From: an uncultured Victivallis sp.
GTDB lineage: Bacteria > Verrucomicrobiota > Lentisphaeria > Victivallales > Victivallaceae
Assembly: GCA_944389935.1 (NCBI GenBank)
Contig: CALXOE010000005.1
Span: 1-64,000, forward strand
Direction: 5' to 3'
DNA length: 64,000 nt
Below are positions 7,563 to 17,049 of the stretch, piece after piece. The notes beneath the pieces are model-generated. The model was not told the origin of the DNA. It made no database searches and saw nothing but the letters and a program-made list of their open reading frames with translations. The position numbers were made by a program, and so were the translations under genes. Position 1 is the stretch's first letter. Each line of letters opens with the position of its first letter.

Positions 7563-9035
7563 TCAGGGCTGCAATGCCGCCCGCAGCCGGCACATGCTCT
7601 CGACCGGATCGCCGTCGCGAATCTCGAGAAACATCGGCGCCGGATTCACCGTGCCGCGCCTCCAGCCGAGAAACAGCGAAGCGAGGGAAATCAACGATCC
7701 GAACGGTTTCACCAGCGGCATATGGTTGCAGAGAGTCCCGTCCGGCCGTTTCACGACCTGATGCAGATGGAAGCCGTTGATCTCATCGCCCAGCTCCTCA
7801 TACCAGTCGCTGATCGTGAACAGATTCGCCAGCGGCCCGTTGTTGCGCGCGTGTCCGAGATCGAAGTTGAATCCGATGCGCGAACAACAGTCGAGACGCC
7901 AGCGCAGAAGTTCGATCCACTCCCGGCACTCGTCCGGCGTGCAGCCGAAATTCCGGGCGTCGACACTCTCTCCGGGGACGATATGAAGATTCTCGATGCC
8001 GATGCTGATCCCGGCAGCAAGCAGCCGTCTGACCGGGGATTCTGCCGCATCGAGCAGCGCGTCGCAGGCGGACTCGAAATCCGCGATTGCGACCCGGGGA
8101 ACATGCCATGTTACGTGTGAACACCCGAGATCGAGCGCCATCCGTACCGCCTCGCGGAATTCCGCCGCGCCGTGAATTTCTCCATCCCGCCAGCTCAAGT
8201 CCGGCAGATGCAGGGAGAGCACCACTCCGCCACGCGCCCGCCACTCTCCGAGCGCGCGCAACAGCGCCGGCTCATCCATCCGGTCAGGAGAGGTGAAACG
8301 TAGTTCAAACACTTTCATTCCGGCCTCACTGCCGCGTTTGAGAACACCGACCGGTTCTTTCATTCCGGAGCAGCCGAGACGATCGCAAAATGCCTCGCGC
8401 TCTTCCCGCGGCCAACTGCGCGGATCGGCATCTTCCAGGACGATATTCTCCCTCTCACCTCCGTCGAAGATCACCAGTTCCGGAGCTCCGCCGGAAGCCT
8501 TGTCCGGATCGAGCCCGCGCACGAGTTCGAGCCGCTCAAAGCTCCCGTCAATGTGCCAGTGACCCGCGATGAGCTTGCAAATCCGCCCGGATCGGAACGC
8601 TTTCTCCAGCAGCGCCCGATCCTCTTCCGGCCAGATGTCGGGCGGACAGTGCGTCACGGCGAGCACTCCCGCCGGCGAGGACTTCGCAAGCAGAGCCCGA
8701 GCCGGCTCGGAAAGCCGCGAACGCGAGGTATCCAGCAGCACGATTCCCTCAGCCTCCACGGGCGTCGCCAGAAGTTCCGCCACCTTCGCACGGTCGACGG
8801 GCGAACGCATTTCGGCATTGCCCGGCGTCAGGAGGTACGGGATTCCGGTTGCGATGAGTTTTGAGCGCAGCCGTTTTGCGGAAACGGCAGAGCCGGTCGC
8901 GGTCAGGTCTCCGGCTCCGACGATGCGATCCGCGTGCAGACGTTTCGCCGTCGCAAGCGCCCAGTCGAGCACCTCCTCCTTGACGCTCCGCTCCGAGTCG
9001 GGCAGATGCAGATCAGCCAGCAGCGCAATTTTCAT
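7563..9035 (-). CDS. Fusion of metallophosphoesterase and sugar-isomerase-type TIM barrel
   Basis: This 490-residue protein joins two metal-dependent enzyme folds. Residues 1 to about 190 form a calcineurin-like phosphoesterase: LADLHLP, GAGDLT, TPGNAE, THCPPD and AGHWHI carry the usual metal ligands. The usual GNH(D/E) histidine is replaced (GNAE). Residues from about 240 onward form an AP-endonuclease-2/xylose-isomerase-like barrel, with the ligand motifs GIENLH, FDLGHA, GFHLHQ and LEIRDG. Start: AGGAGG lies 6 nt before the ATG at 9035; the frame opens six codons earlier without a ribosome-binding site. I infer a phosphosugar-processing role, but the substrate is unknown. No signal peptide is seen, so it is cytoplasmic. 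Confidence 0.8.
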   Translation of the reverse strand: MKIALLADLHLPDSERSVKEEVLDWALATAKRLHADRIVGAGDLTATGSAVSAKRLRSKLIATGIPYLLTPGNAEMRSPVDRAKVAELLATPVEAEGIVLLDTSRSRLSEPARALLAKSSPAGVLAVTHCPPDIWPEEDRALLEKAFRSGRICKLIAGHWHIDGSFERLELVRGLDPDKASGGAPELVIFDGGERENIVLEDADPRSWPREEREAFCDRLGCSGMKEPVGVLKRGSEAGMKVFELRFTSPDRMDEPALLRALGEWRARGGVVLSLHLPDLSWRDGEIHGAAEFREAVRMALDLGCSHVTWHVPRVAIADFESACDALLDAAESPVRRLLAAGISIGIENLHIVPGESVDARNFGCTPDECREWIELLRWRLDCCSRIGFNFDLGHARNNGPLANLFTISDWYEELGDEINGFHLHQVVKRPDGTLCNHMPLVKPFGSLISLASLFLGWRRGTVNPAPMFLEIRDGDPVESMCRLRAALQP

Positions 9036-9070
9036 AGGCACCTCCTTCTTCAACGACTCAACTCCCGAAA

Positions 9071-9127
9071 GACGAATTCGTCTCGATCAAGTTCCACCCG
9101 GAAAACACCGCGCCTCCAATATTGGAG
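9071..9127. promoter_or_regulatory. Two short perfect palindromes upstream of the phosphoesterase-barrel gene
   Basis: GACGAATTCGTC (9071-9082) and CTCCAATATTGGAG (9114-9127) are both perfect inverted repeats within the 127-nt gap between two minus-strand genes. They may be operators for the downstream gene. No clear -10/-35 pair was recognised here. Confidence 0.35.
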
Positions 9128-9162
9128 TCAGTCTCCGAATCCGGCAGACCGCCATTCTTTCA

Positions 9163-10350
9163 TCATTGTTCCGGGGCGTTTCCCGTCGACTGTTCCGATG
9201 CGGGCGGCAGCATCCGAATCCTCTGCCCCGGGAATGGGAACCGGATCTCGAACACCGTTCCCTTGCCCGGAATCGAACGCAGACCGAACGATGCTCCGTG
9301 TTCCCGGCAGATCCGCTCGATCACCATCATGCCGATGCCGTTCCCGCCGGAGCGGTTCGTACTGAACGCCTTGAACATGCACCCGAGCTCGTCCGGCGTG
9401 ATTCCCGTCCCGGAATCCGCAAATTCTATGGTGAGCCCGTCGGCATCGGATGAACTCCGGATCAGCAATTTCCCGCCGTTCGGCATCGCCTGCACCGCGT
9501 TGCGGATCACATTGTAAAACACCTGTTTGAGCTGGCCGGGATCACCCGACACCGGGCGCGACTGCGCCTCCCACTCGCATTCGACCGAAACCAGCCGCGC
9601 ATTGATCTCGGCGCGCATGAAATTCAGCACCTCGGTCACCAGCGACGCCACATCGACCTGCGTGAACTGCGGACGCCCCGGACGCAGCGCGGAGAGAAAA
9701 CCGTGGATGATGCTGTCGAGACGCTCCACCTCGGATTTGCATGCGGCGATCATCTCGGCAGCCTCCTCGCGGGAAAACGCCTCCCCGCCGGCGAACGACC
9801 GGTCGAGAATCTGAAGATTCAAATAAAGACTGTTCAACGGATTGCCGATCTCATGCGCGACTCCCGCCGCAAGCATCGAAATCGCCTCCCCTTTCTGATG
9901 TTCGATATCACTGATCGCACGTGCACGACTTTCGGTCACGTCCCGGAAAATCACCGCAGCGAGCGTATTGTCCCCCGGATACGGCACCAGGTAGAACTGC
10001 AGAAAACGGCGGACCGGATACAGAATCTCGAACTCCTGCCGTGCAACACGCACCCACTCTTTCTCATCCGCGCCGAGAATCCGCGCCCAGTCCACGCCCT
10101 GCAGCAGCTGCGACGCACGCACCTCGGAAAGATCGTCCGGCAACGCCAGAAGTTCCTGTGCCGCCCGGTTGTGGTAGCGGATCAGCAAATGGCGATCGAT
10201 CACGAGAATCCCCTCTTCAATCGCGTTGAATACCGTTTCCAGAAATCCCCGTTCCCGCATCAACCGGAAAATATACGCCTGCCGGCTGCCGGAATCGACG
10301 TCCTCAAGTCGCTCGCTGAAGCGATCCAGGAAATTTTTTTTCACCGTCAT
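9163..10350 (-). CDS. Soluble PAS-domain sensor histidine kinase (NtrB-like layout)
   Basis: This 395-residue kinase has no membrane segment, so it is cytoplasmic. A PAS domain spans about 36-140 (LETVFNAIEEGILVID), HisKA follows with H166 in VAHEIGNPLNSLYL, and the ATPase domain has NVIRNAVQAM, ADSGTGI and GNGIGMMV. The HEIGNP form of the H-box and the PAS-HisKA-HATPase order match NtrB/AtoS-like kinases, which usually partner with sigma-54 activators. No response regulator gene is adjacent, so it is an orphan here. It is divergent from a secreted protein gene. The C-terminal tail after the ATPase domain (about 20 residues) is low-complexity. Confidence 0.85.
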   Translation of the reverse strand: MTVKKNFLDRFSERLEDVDSGSRQAYIFRLMRERGFLETVFNAIEEGILVIDRHLLIRYHNRAAQELLALPDDLSEVRASQLLQGVDWARILGADEKEWVRVARQEFEILYPVRRFLQFYLVPYPGDNTLAAVIFRDVTESRARAISDIEHQKGEAISMLAAGVAHEIGNPLNSLYLNLQILDRSFAGGEAFSREEAAEMIAACKSEVERLDSIIHGFLSALRPGRPQFTQVDVASLVTEVLNFMRAEINARLVSVECEWEAQSRPVSGDPGQLKQVFYNVIRNAVQAMPNGGKLLIRSSSDADGLTIEFADSGTGITPDELGCMFKAFSTNRSGGNGIGMMVIERICREHGASFGLRSIPGKGTVFEIRFPFPGQRIRMLPPASEQSTGNAPEQ

Positions 10351-10381
10351 TTGAAATCATCCCCTTTCGGTGCCATACTAT
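10351..10381 (+). promoter_or_regulatory. Possible promoter of the secreted protein gene
   Basis: TTGAAA (10351-10356) with TACTAT (10376-10381) at a 19-nt spacing in an AT-rich divergent gap. The spacing is longer than in the other promoters of this window. Confidence 0.35.
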
Positions 10382-10431
10382 TATAACAATAGCATATTAT
10401 GGAAGAATCTCAAATCTGCCGGAGGAGGACG

Positions 10432-11649
10432 ATGAAAATCTTTCGTTTCTTTTTGCTTGCGGCGGCGCTTTCCACCGCCGTCTCCCTCTCTGCCGACGCT
10501 CCGCTGATCCGGATCGACGACGAGGAGAGCACGCCCGTTGTGGAGGAGACCGGCCGCCTCATCGAACTGCGCGATCCGAATGCCGACAACCGCCGGAACA
10601 CCCCGCCCGGCGTGCTCGCCTCCCTCGTCGCCGCCGACGGCGTCATCTACGACTGGACCCCCTCCCCCGATCCGATGCGCGTAACCGGCGGAGCGAATCT
10701 CATCGATGCGTTCCTCTCAACGGACGAGACGCTGCTCGTACTGCTCGAGAAAACCGGGGCGAAAGAGGGACCGAACGCGACCCGCGTGCTCTGCTTCAAT
10801 CTGCTCAACGACAAACTCGTACGCGCTTTCACGGTTGCGGATCGGAAACTCTCGGGCGCGGCATTCGTGCCGGGCACGACGCAGTTCATCGCCCCCCAGC
10901 TCGCCCAGGAGGCGTTCCAACAGCCGGACCGCCTCGTTGCGGTCGATCTGAAAACGGGAATTGTCAAGCGCGAATCGCAGCCATTCGCGCGGCCGGTCCG
11001 GACGTTCGTGCTCAACGCGGTCTGCAGTTTCGTCTGTCTCGATGGAGACGACGCCATCCTCATGATCCCCCACGAGGCGTTTGAAAAAGCCCCGCAGCAG
11101 ATCCAGACCCTCGTACGCGATCCGCAGCTGCTGCTGACTCCCGACGGCAACCGGCTCATCGTCTACGGCAGCGGCCGCATGGAACTTTATGACACCACCC
11201 CCGCGACGCCCGAACTCATCACGAGCCGGGAGATCCCGACTGACTTCGAGCCGTCCCGGGCGATCGCCGCCGACAACGACGCCTCGACTCTGGTCTTTCT
11301 GGATCCGTCCGGCAGCGGGTACCTCTATGCTGGCGGGGTATTCCGCAGAATCGAGGGAAAACTCACCGGGCTCGGCTGCTGCCGCACCGCCGACCGCAAA
11401 CTTTTCCTCGGCATCCAGCAGAAAGAGGCGATCAACCTCTATCAACTCCCGAACGAGATCGAACCGCAGGCGACCTGCTCGCCCGGGGAACTGCGCCCGC
11501 GCATGACCGGACGCAATTTCCGATTCTTCGCCCGCACCTCGACCTCTGAGCCGGAACTCATTCTCATCGACAACCGCGCGAATATCTTCAACCTCACGGT
11601 GAAACCGCGCCGCTGGCAGAAACGGCTCATCTTTGAAGCGCCGAAATAA
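10432..11649 (+). CDS. Secreted protein of unknown function, possibly beta-propeller
   Basis: I do not recognise a family with confidence. The 405-residue product begins with a clear signal peptide (MKIFRFFLLAAALSTAVSLSA), so it is exported. The body has repeated short strands and segments such as TPDGNRLIVYGSGRMELYD and TLVFLDPSG, of the sort found in WD40- or YVTN-type propellers. The ATG at 10432 is chosen because GGAGGAGG lies just before it and the signal peptide begins there; the frame extends 11 codons upstream. It stands alone, divergent from the histidine kinase and converging on the RND pump operon with no terminator between them. Confidence 0.65.
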   Translation: MKIFRFFLLAAALSTAVSLSADAPLIRIDDEESTPVVEETGRLIELRDPNADNRRNTPPGVLASLVAADGVIYDWTPSPDPMRVTGGANLIDAFLSTDETLLVLLEKTGAKEGPNATRVLCFNLLNDKLVRAFTVADRKLSGAAFVPGTTQFIAPQLAQEAFQQPDRLVAVDLKTGIVKRESQPFARPVRTFVLNAVCSFVCLDGDDAILMIPHEAFEKAPQQIQTLVRDPQLLLTPDGNRLIVYGSGRMELYDTTPATPELITSREIPTDFEPSRAIAADNDASTLVFLDPSGSGYLYAGGVFRRIEGKLTGLGCCRTADRKLFLGIQQKEAINLYQLPNEIEPQATCSPGELRPRMTGRNFRFFARTSTSEPELILIDNRANIFNLTVKPRRWQKRLIFEAPK

Positions 11650-11664
11650 AATATTTTGCGTTTC

Positions 11665-14600
11665 TCATCTTTCCGGGGCGTTTTTTCCCCGCCGGAACTC
11701 GATCAGGCGCTGAACGACCGCGTAGAACATCGGGACAAGCAATGTTCCGCCGATCGCCGCAACGATCATCCCCCCGAACACCGCACTCCCGAGCGAAACC
11801 CGGCTGGCGGCGCCCGCACCGGTCGCAACCACAAGCGGCAAAACGCCCAGAATGAACGAGATCGCCGTCATCAGCACCGCGCGGAAACGCAGTTTTGCCG
11901 CCTCGACCGCCGCATCGAAAATCGATTTGCCCTGTTCGTGGCTCACTTTCGCGAATTCCACGATCAGAATCGCGGTCTTGCAGGCGAGACCAAAGAGCAG
12001 TACGAATCCGACCTGCGTGTAGATGTTGTTCTCGACGTTCATCACCCAGAGAAACAGCAGAGATCCGAAAAATGCGATGGGCACTGACAACAGCACCGCC
12101 ACCGGAATCATCCAGCTCTCATATTGCGCCACGAGAAAGAGGTACATGAAAAGAAGCGCCAGCGAAAAGATGATCATCGTCATGTTCAACGAAACTCCCC
12201 CGCCGAGCCTGACGGGCTGATTCGCGGCTTTCTCCTGGTAGGACATGTCGGTCCAGTCGAACTTCATCCCCTCCGGAAGAATCTGCCGCGCGAGCTCCTC
12301 CATCGCCTCCATCGCCTGCCCCGTGCTGTAACCGGGCGCATTCGAGCCGTTGATCGTCGCGGAGGAGTACATGTTGTAACGGTTCAAATACTGCGGGGAG
12401 AGCCGCTGTTCGACCTCGACGAGCGTCCCGAGCGGAACCATTTCGCCCTGACTGTTCGGCACGTAGATTCCCCGGACGTCCGGCACGGTGCGGCGCGCCC
12501 GCGCCGCCGCCTGAATCTCGACCTTGTATACTTTGCCGAACTTGTTGAAGTCATTCACGTAGGTGTATCCGGTCAACCCCTGCAGCGCCGTGTTAATATC
12601 TGAAATCGCGACGCCGAGTTTCAACGCTTTTTCGCGGTCGATATTCAAAAACACCTGCGGCACCTGCGCCCGGAATGTCGAGTAGGCCGATCCGATCGCC
12701 GGATTCTGCCGCGCCGCCGCGCAGAGGTCGTTCACGGCGGTCTCCAGCCGCTCCGGATAGGTCCCGGTGGTATCCTCGACGACGAACGAAAACCCGCCCG
12801 TCGTTCCGATTCCCTGAATCGTCGGCAGACCGAACACCTGAACGACCGCACCGGGATCGCGGTTGAGAAGCGCCTGAAGCTTCCGCTGAATCGCGTCCTG
12901 CGAGAGCTCCGGACTCTTGCGCTCTTTCCACGGCAGGAGCGAAACAAGCACCATCGAATTGTTTGAAGCCTGCGACCCGGTGAGGATGCTGTAACCGGCC
13001 ACGCCGAGTACGTCGACGACGCCATCAACCTTGCGCACCTCCTCCACGACCCGTTCCGTGAACGCCTGCGTGCGGTCGAACGACGCCGCATCCGGCAGCT
13101 GGATGTTCACGAAGAGCTTCCCCTGATCCTCCTCCGGAATAAACCCGGTCGGCAGATTCACGTAAAACCAGTAACAGCCGAAGACGATCACCGCGAAAAG
13201 CACCAGCGCAAAAAGCGCCCGCCGCACGATAAGACGCACGAGCCGGATGTAACCACCCGTGAGCCGTTCGAATCCACCATTGAACCAGCGGAACAGAAAG
13301 AACTTTTTCCCGCCCGGTTCGACCGGCTTGAGCAGAATCGAGCAGAGCGCCGGTGAGAGCGTCAGCGCATTGACGCTCGAGATCACGACCGACACCGCAA
13401 TGGTGATGCCGAACTGCCGGTACATCTCCCCCGTGATCCCCGGCAGAAAACAGATCGGAATGAACATCGCCAGCAGCACCGCCGTCGTCGCGATGACCGG
13501 GCCGGTGACCTCCTCCATCGATTTGACCGCCGCCTGTTTCGGGCTGAGATGCTCCTCTTCCATAAGCCGGTTCACGTTTTCGATGACCACGATCGCGTCG
13601 TCCACCACGATGCCGATCGCGAGAATGAGCGCGAACAGCGTAATGAGGTTGATCGTGTAGCCGATCACGAGCAGCACCGCGAATGTGCCGATCAACGACA
13701 CCGGAATCGCCAGCGTCGGCACCACCGTCGAACGCCAGTCCTGCAGAAACAAGTAGGTGATCGCAACCACGAGAATCACCGCGATAATCAGCGTCATGGC
13801 CACTTCGTCGATCGAAGCGGTGATGAACGAAGTCGTGTCGAACGGAATGCCGTAATCGATTCCCTCCGGGAAATAGGCCTTGAGCTCCTCGAGCCGCGCG
13901 GCGCACGCCTCGCGGATCTGGATTCCGTTCGCTTCGTTGAGCTGATAGACCGCCAGCAGAGCAGCGGGTTTTCCGTTGTAGGTGCCGGTTGACGAATAGT
14001 TCTCCGCACCGAGTTCGACTTCTGCGATGTTTTTCAACTTGACCTGAGCGCCGTCCGGAGTCGACCGCACGACGATCTCCTCGAACTCCGAGACCTCCGA
14101 CAACCGTCCCTGCGTCTGCAGCGCGTAACGGAAAATTCCGTTCCCTCCGGTCGGGGCCTCGCCGAGCGCGCCGGCCGAGACCTGCACGTTCTGCTGTTTC
14201 AACGCATTCGTCACTTCGTCGACGGTCATGTTCATGCCGGCCATGCGTTCCGGATCGAGCCAGATACGCATCGAATATTTGTGTTCGCCGAGCAGCTGCA
14301 CCTCGCCGACCCCCGGAATACGCGCGAGCTCGTCTTTCAGATAGATACTCGCATAGTTGCTCAGAAAAAGGTCGTCATACCGGCCGTCCGGCGAAAAGAG
14401 TGCAATGACAAGCAGCATGCTCGGAGATTTCTCTTTCACGATCACGCTCTGGCGGCGCACCTCTTCCGGAAGCTGGGCCGAGGCCCAGTTCACGCGGTTC
14501 TGGGTGTTGACGGTGTTCGAGTCGCCATCCGTGCCGATGTCGAACGTCACGGTGATCGTCGCGGCGCCGGTGTCGGTCGCGTTGCTCGACATGTAGATCA

Positions 14601-14826
14601 TGCGTTTGACGCCGTTGACCTGCGCTTCGATCGGCTGAATGACGGTCTCCTGCACGGTTTTCGCGTCAGCTCCGGGATAGGTCGCACTGATCGAGACCTG
14701 CCCGGGCGTGATGTCCGGATACTGTGTCACCGGCAGCGTGAAAAGCGCCACAATGCCCGCAAGCGTGATCACGATCGAAATCACGAACGCAAACCGCGGG
14801 CGGTCGATAAAAAATTTACTGATCAT
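11665..14826 (-). CDS. RND multidrug efflux permease, HAE1 family (AcrB/MexB-like)
   Basis: This 1053-residue inner-membrane proton-driven pump exports drugs or other amphiphiles. It shows the family N-terminus (FFIDRPRFAFVISIVITLAG), the first large periplasmic loop, the proton-relay aspartates in AIGIVVDDAIVVIENV in TM4, and the second half beginning near VRRALFALVLF. Length is standard. It starts 10 nt after the adaptor gene, with GAGGCGGGA before its ATG, so the two form an operon. No TolC-type outer-membrane channel gene is nearby; the pump probably borrows one encoded elsewhere. Substrates cannot be read from the sequence. Confidence 0.95.
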   Translation of the reverse strand: MISKFFIDRPRFAFVISIVITLAGIVALFTLPVTQYPDITPGQVSISATYPGADAKTVQETVIQPIEAQVNGVKRMIYMSSNATDTGAATITVTFDIGTDGDSNTVNTQNRVNWASAQLPEEVRRQSVIVKEKSPSMLLVIALFSPDGRYDDLFLSNYASIYLKDELARIPGVGEVQLLGEHKYSMRIWLDPERMAGMNMTVDEVTNALKQQNVQVSAGALGEAPTGGNGIFRYALQTQGRLSEVSEFEEIVVRSTPDGAQVKLKNIAEVELGAENYSSTGTYNGKPAALLAVYQLNEANGIQIREACAARLEELKAYFPEGIDYGIPFDTTSFITASIDEVAMTLIIAVILVVAITYLFLQDWRSTVVPTLAIPVSLIGTFAVLLVIGYTINLITLFALILAIGIVVDDAIVVIENVNRLMEEEHLSPKQAAVKSMEEVTGPVIATTAVLLAMFIPICFLPGITGEMYRQFGITIAVSVVISSVNALTLSPALCSILLKPVEPGGKKFFLFRWFNGGFERLTGGYIRLVRLIVRRALFALVLFAVIVFGCYWFYVNLPTGFIPEEDQGKLFVNIQLPDAASFDRTQAFTERVVEEVRKVDGVVDVLGVAGYSILTGSQASNNSMVLVSLLPWKERKSPELSQDAIQRKLQALLNRDPGAVVQVFGLPTIQGIGTTGGFSFVVEDTTGTYPERLETAVNDLCAAARQNPAIGSAYSTFRAQVPQVFLNIDREKALKLGVAISDINTALQGLTGYTYVNDFNKFGKVYKVEIQAAARARRTVPDVRGIYVPNSQGEMVPLGTLVEVEQRLSPQYLNRYNMYSSATINGSNAPGYSTGQAMEAMEELARQILPEGMKFDWTDMSYQEKAANQPVRLGGGVSLNMTMIIFSLALLFMYLFLVAQYESWMIPVAVLLSVPIAFFGSLLFLWVMNVENNIYTQVGFVLLFGLACKTAILIVEFAKVSHEQGKSIFDAAVEAAKLRFRAVLMTAISFILGVLPLVVATGAGAASRVSLGSAVFGGMIVAAIGGTLLVPMFYAVVQRLIEFRRGKNAPER

Positions 14827-14835
14827 CGTCCCGCC

Positions 14836-16101
14836 TCACTTTCCGACCGGAACGACGGGCACTTCCCCCTCGATCTCCTCGCCGACCGGGGCGAGCGTGT
14901 CGCCGAGAATGGAGGGATCATCCTGCCGGACCGCCTCGGGAGTGTCGAGTTTCTCCGCGGCCGCCGGAGTCTGCGGAATCCGGGCGAGCAGCTTCTCATC
15001 CACCTGCGGCGACGCCGGAGAACCGGGCCGAACTTTCTGGACGCCTTCGACGATGATCCGGTCGCCCGCCTTGAGGCCGGACTCGGCGATGAAGAACTCT
15101 TCGCTGCGGTAACCGGCCGTCACATTGTGCCGCTTCACTCTGTCGTCGGCCTCCACGACATAGACGTAATCTCCGGCCTGATCGGACATCAATGCGACCA
15201 GCGGCACGATCAGTGCTTTCGTCGGTTTCGCCGGCCCGATGCTCACGCGCACGAACATCCCGGACATAAGCTCGCGCTTCGGATTCGGGAAGAGCGCCTG
15301 CAGCCGGAACGTCCCGGTACTCGTATTGACCCGGTTGCCCCAGAAAGCGATTTTCCCCGGCAGGGCGTATTCGGAACCGTCCTGCAGATAGAGCCGGACA
15401 CGAACCTCCGGAACTTCCGTGTCTCTCCGGAGCTTCAAAAGTTTGATGAGGTTGAATTCGGAGATTACGAACTCCACGCGCACGGGATCGACCATCACCA
15501 CCGTCGCCAGCGTCCCGGACTGCTGATCGACGAGATTTCCGACGCTGTAGGTGTTCAAGCCGATCTGACCGTCGAACGGCGCGTAGATTTTCGTGTAGTC
15601 GAGATTCTGCTGTGCGAGCGCAAGATTCGCCTCGGCGCCCTCGACGGCGGCATCCGCCTCCTGTTTGTTCGCGACGGCGAAATCGAATGCGCGCTTGCTG
15701 GTCGCATCCTGAGTGTTGAGTGTTTTCTGGCGTTCGTATTCAATGTTCGCGTTTGCCCGGGTTGCGCGCGCTTTCGCGAGTTCCGCCTCGGCGGCCTTGA
15801 CTTTCGCGGCATAGACCTCGGGCTCGATCTCGTAGAGCAGCTGCCCTTTCTTCACCGGCTGCCCCTCTTCAAACAGCCGCTTGACGAGGAATCCCTCGAC
15901 GCGGGCAACCAGATTGACCTCTTCAAACGCTTTGATCGAAGCGATCGCCACGGAGGATTCAAACATGTATCCTGTCGTCGCCGGGACGACTTTCACCACC
16001 GGAGGTTCCGGTGGCGGCGGCGCGGCCTTTTCGCGACATCCGGATAACAACGCGACTGCGGCGAAGACTCCCGTCGCCCCGACTCTCCCCCACACTCTCA
16101 T
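14836..16101 (-). CDS. RND efflux periplasmic adaptor lipoprotein (AcrA/MexA-like)
   Basis: This 421-residue membrane-fusion protein bridges the downstream permease and an outer-membrane channel. It starts with a signal peptide ending in a lipobox (LLSGC, Cys at about 22), so it is probably anchored to the inner membrane by a lipid, as AcrA is. Then come the beta-barrel/lipoyl half (VARVEGFLVKRLFEEGQPVKKGQLL), an alpha-helical hairpin (about 85-160) and the matching lipoyl half (IYAPFDGQIGLN), followed by the barrel and membrane-proximal domains. The C-terminal 60 residues are acidic and proline-rich. GGAGGGGGAG precedes the ATG. It lies 26 nt downstream of folD. Confidence 0.93.
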   Translation of the reverse strand: MRVWGRVGATGVFAAVALLSGCREKAAPPPPEPPVVKVVPATTGYMFESSVAIASIKAFEEVNLVARVEGFLVKRLFEEGQPVKKGQLLYEIEPEVYAAKVKAAEAELAKARATRANANIEYERQKTLNTQDATSKRAFDFAVANKQEADAAVEGAEANLALAQQNLDYTKIYAPFDGQIGLNTYSVGNLVDQQSGTLATVVMVDPVRVEFVISEFNLIKLLKLRRDTEVPEVRVRLYLQDGSEYALPGKIAFWGNRVNTSTGTFRLQALFPNPKRELMSGMFVRVSIGPAKPTKALIVPLVALMSDQAGDYVYVVEADDRVKRHNVTAGYRSEEFFIAESGLKAGDRIIVEGVQKVRPGSPASPQVDEKLLARIPQTPAAAEKLDTPEAVRQDDPSILGDTLAPVGEEIEGEVPVVPVGK

Positions 16102-16126
16102 GCACTCCCCCTCCAGAAAAAAAACG

Positions 16127-17005
16127 TTATTTCCGCCGCTCGCACGCGGTCACGGCATTGCTCATCAAAACGGCAATGGTCATCGGCCCGACCCCGCCGG
16201 GAACGGGTGTGATCGCTCCGGCGACTTCGACGGCCTCGTCGAACTTCACGTCCCCGACGAGTTTATCTTTCCCGCCGGCCGGATTCGGCTTGCGGTTGAT
16301 TCCGACGTCGATCACGACGGCCCCGGGTTTGATCATGTCTTTGCGCACAAACTCCGGTTTTCCGATCGCGGCGATGAGGATATCCGCGTCACGCGTATAT
16401 TTCGCGATGTCCGGCGTGCCGGAGTGAACGACCGTCACGGTCGCATTCGCCCCTTTCGCTTTCTGCATCAGCAGCGCCGCCATCGGCTTGCCGACGATGT
16501 TCGAGCGGCCGATCACGACGGCGTGCTTTCCGGCCGGGTCGATTCCGGAATGCTCCAGCAGCAGCATGACGCCCCACGGCGTGCAGGGGCGGAATCCGTC
16601 CTCTTTTCCGATCAGAAGCTTGCCGACGTTGCGCTCACAGAAACAGTCGACATCCTTATCCGGATCGATCGCGGCGATCACCGCCTCTTCGTCGATCTGC
16701 GGCGGCGGCGGGGACTGCACAAGAATGCCGTCGATCGCCGGATTGTGGTTCAACTCGTCGATCAATGCGAGGAGCTCCTCCATTGTGGTATCGGCCGGGA
16801 GCACCCGTTTGTCGGAGAAGATTCCGAGTTCGGCGCACTTCTTCGCCTTGGAGTTCACATAAACCTGAGAAGCGGGATCGTCCCCGACCAGAACCACGGC
16901 CAGCCCCGGAGTTTTTCCCGCGGCTTTCAAAGCCTCGACCCGGCGGCGGGTCTCTTCGTTCACGGCTGCTGCGATCGCTTTTCCATCAATGATTTTTGCT
17001 GACAT
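16127..17005 (-). CDS. folD: Bifunctional methylenetetrahydrofolate dehydrogenase/cyclohydrolase
   Basis: This 292-residue cytoplasmic enzyme interconverts 5,10-methylene-THF, 5,10-methenyl-THF and 10-formyl-THF for one-carbon metabolism. Family motifs are clear: [18 protein letters not shown] with the catalytic lysine, [10 protein letters not shown], the cofactor segment [16 protein letters not shown], and [14 protein letters not shown] near the end. The start is set at 17005 because AGGAAGGAAAA precedes it; the frame continues ten codons upstream without such a site. It sits between a membrane protein gene and the RND adaptor on the same strand with short gaps, so it may share their transcript by chance of position rather than function. 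Confidence 0.96.
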   Translation of the reverse strand: MSAKIIDGKAIAAAVNEETRRRVEALKAAGKTPGLAVVLVGDDPASQVYVNSKAKKCAELGIFSDKRVLPADTTMEELLALIDELNHNPAIDGILVQSPPPPQIDEEAVIAAIDPDKDVDCFCERNVGKLLIGKEDGFRPCTPWGVMLLLEHSGIDPAGKHAVVIGRSNIVGKPMAALLMQKAKGANATVTVVHSGTPDIAKYTRDADILIAAIGKPEFVRKDMIKPGAVVIDVGINRKPNPAGGKDKLVGDVKFDEAVEVAGAITPVPGGVGPMTIAVLMSNAVTACERRK

Positions 17006-17049
17006 ACAATCTTTTCCTTCCTCATTGCGGAACACTGCTCCGCCGCACC

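Noticed and set aside
13549-16047. Long plus-strand frames opposite the first RND pump
   Set aside because: They are codon-shadow frames of the permease and adaptor, rich in His/Arg/Asp and without motifs.
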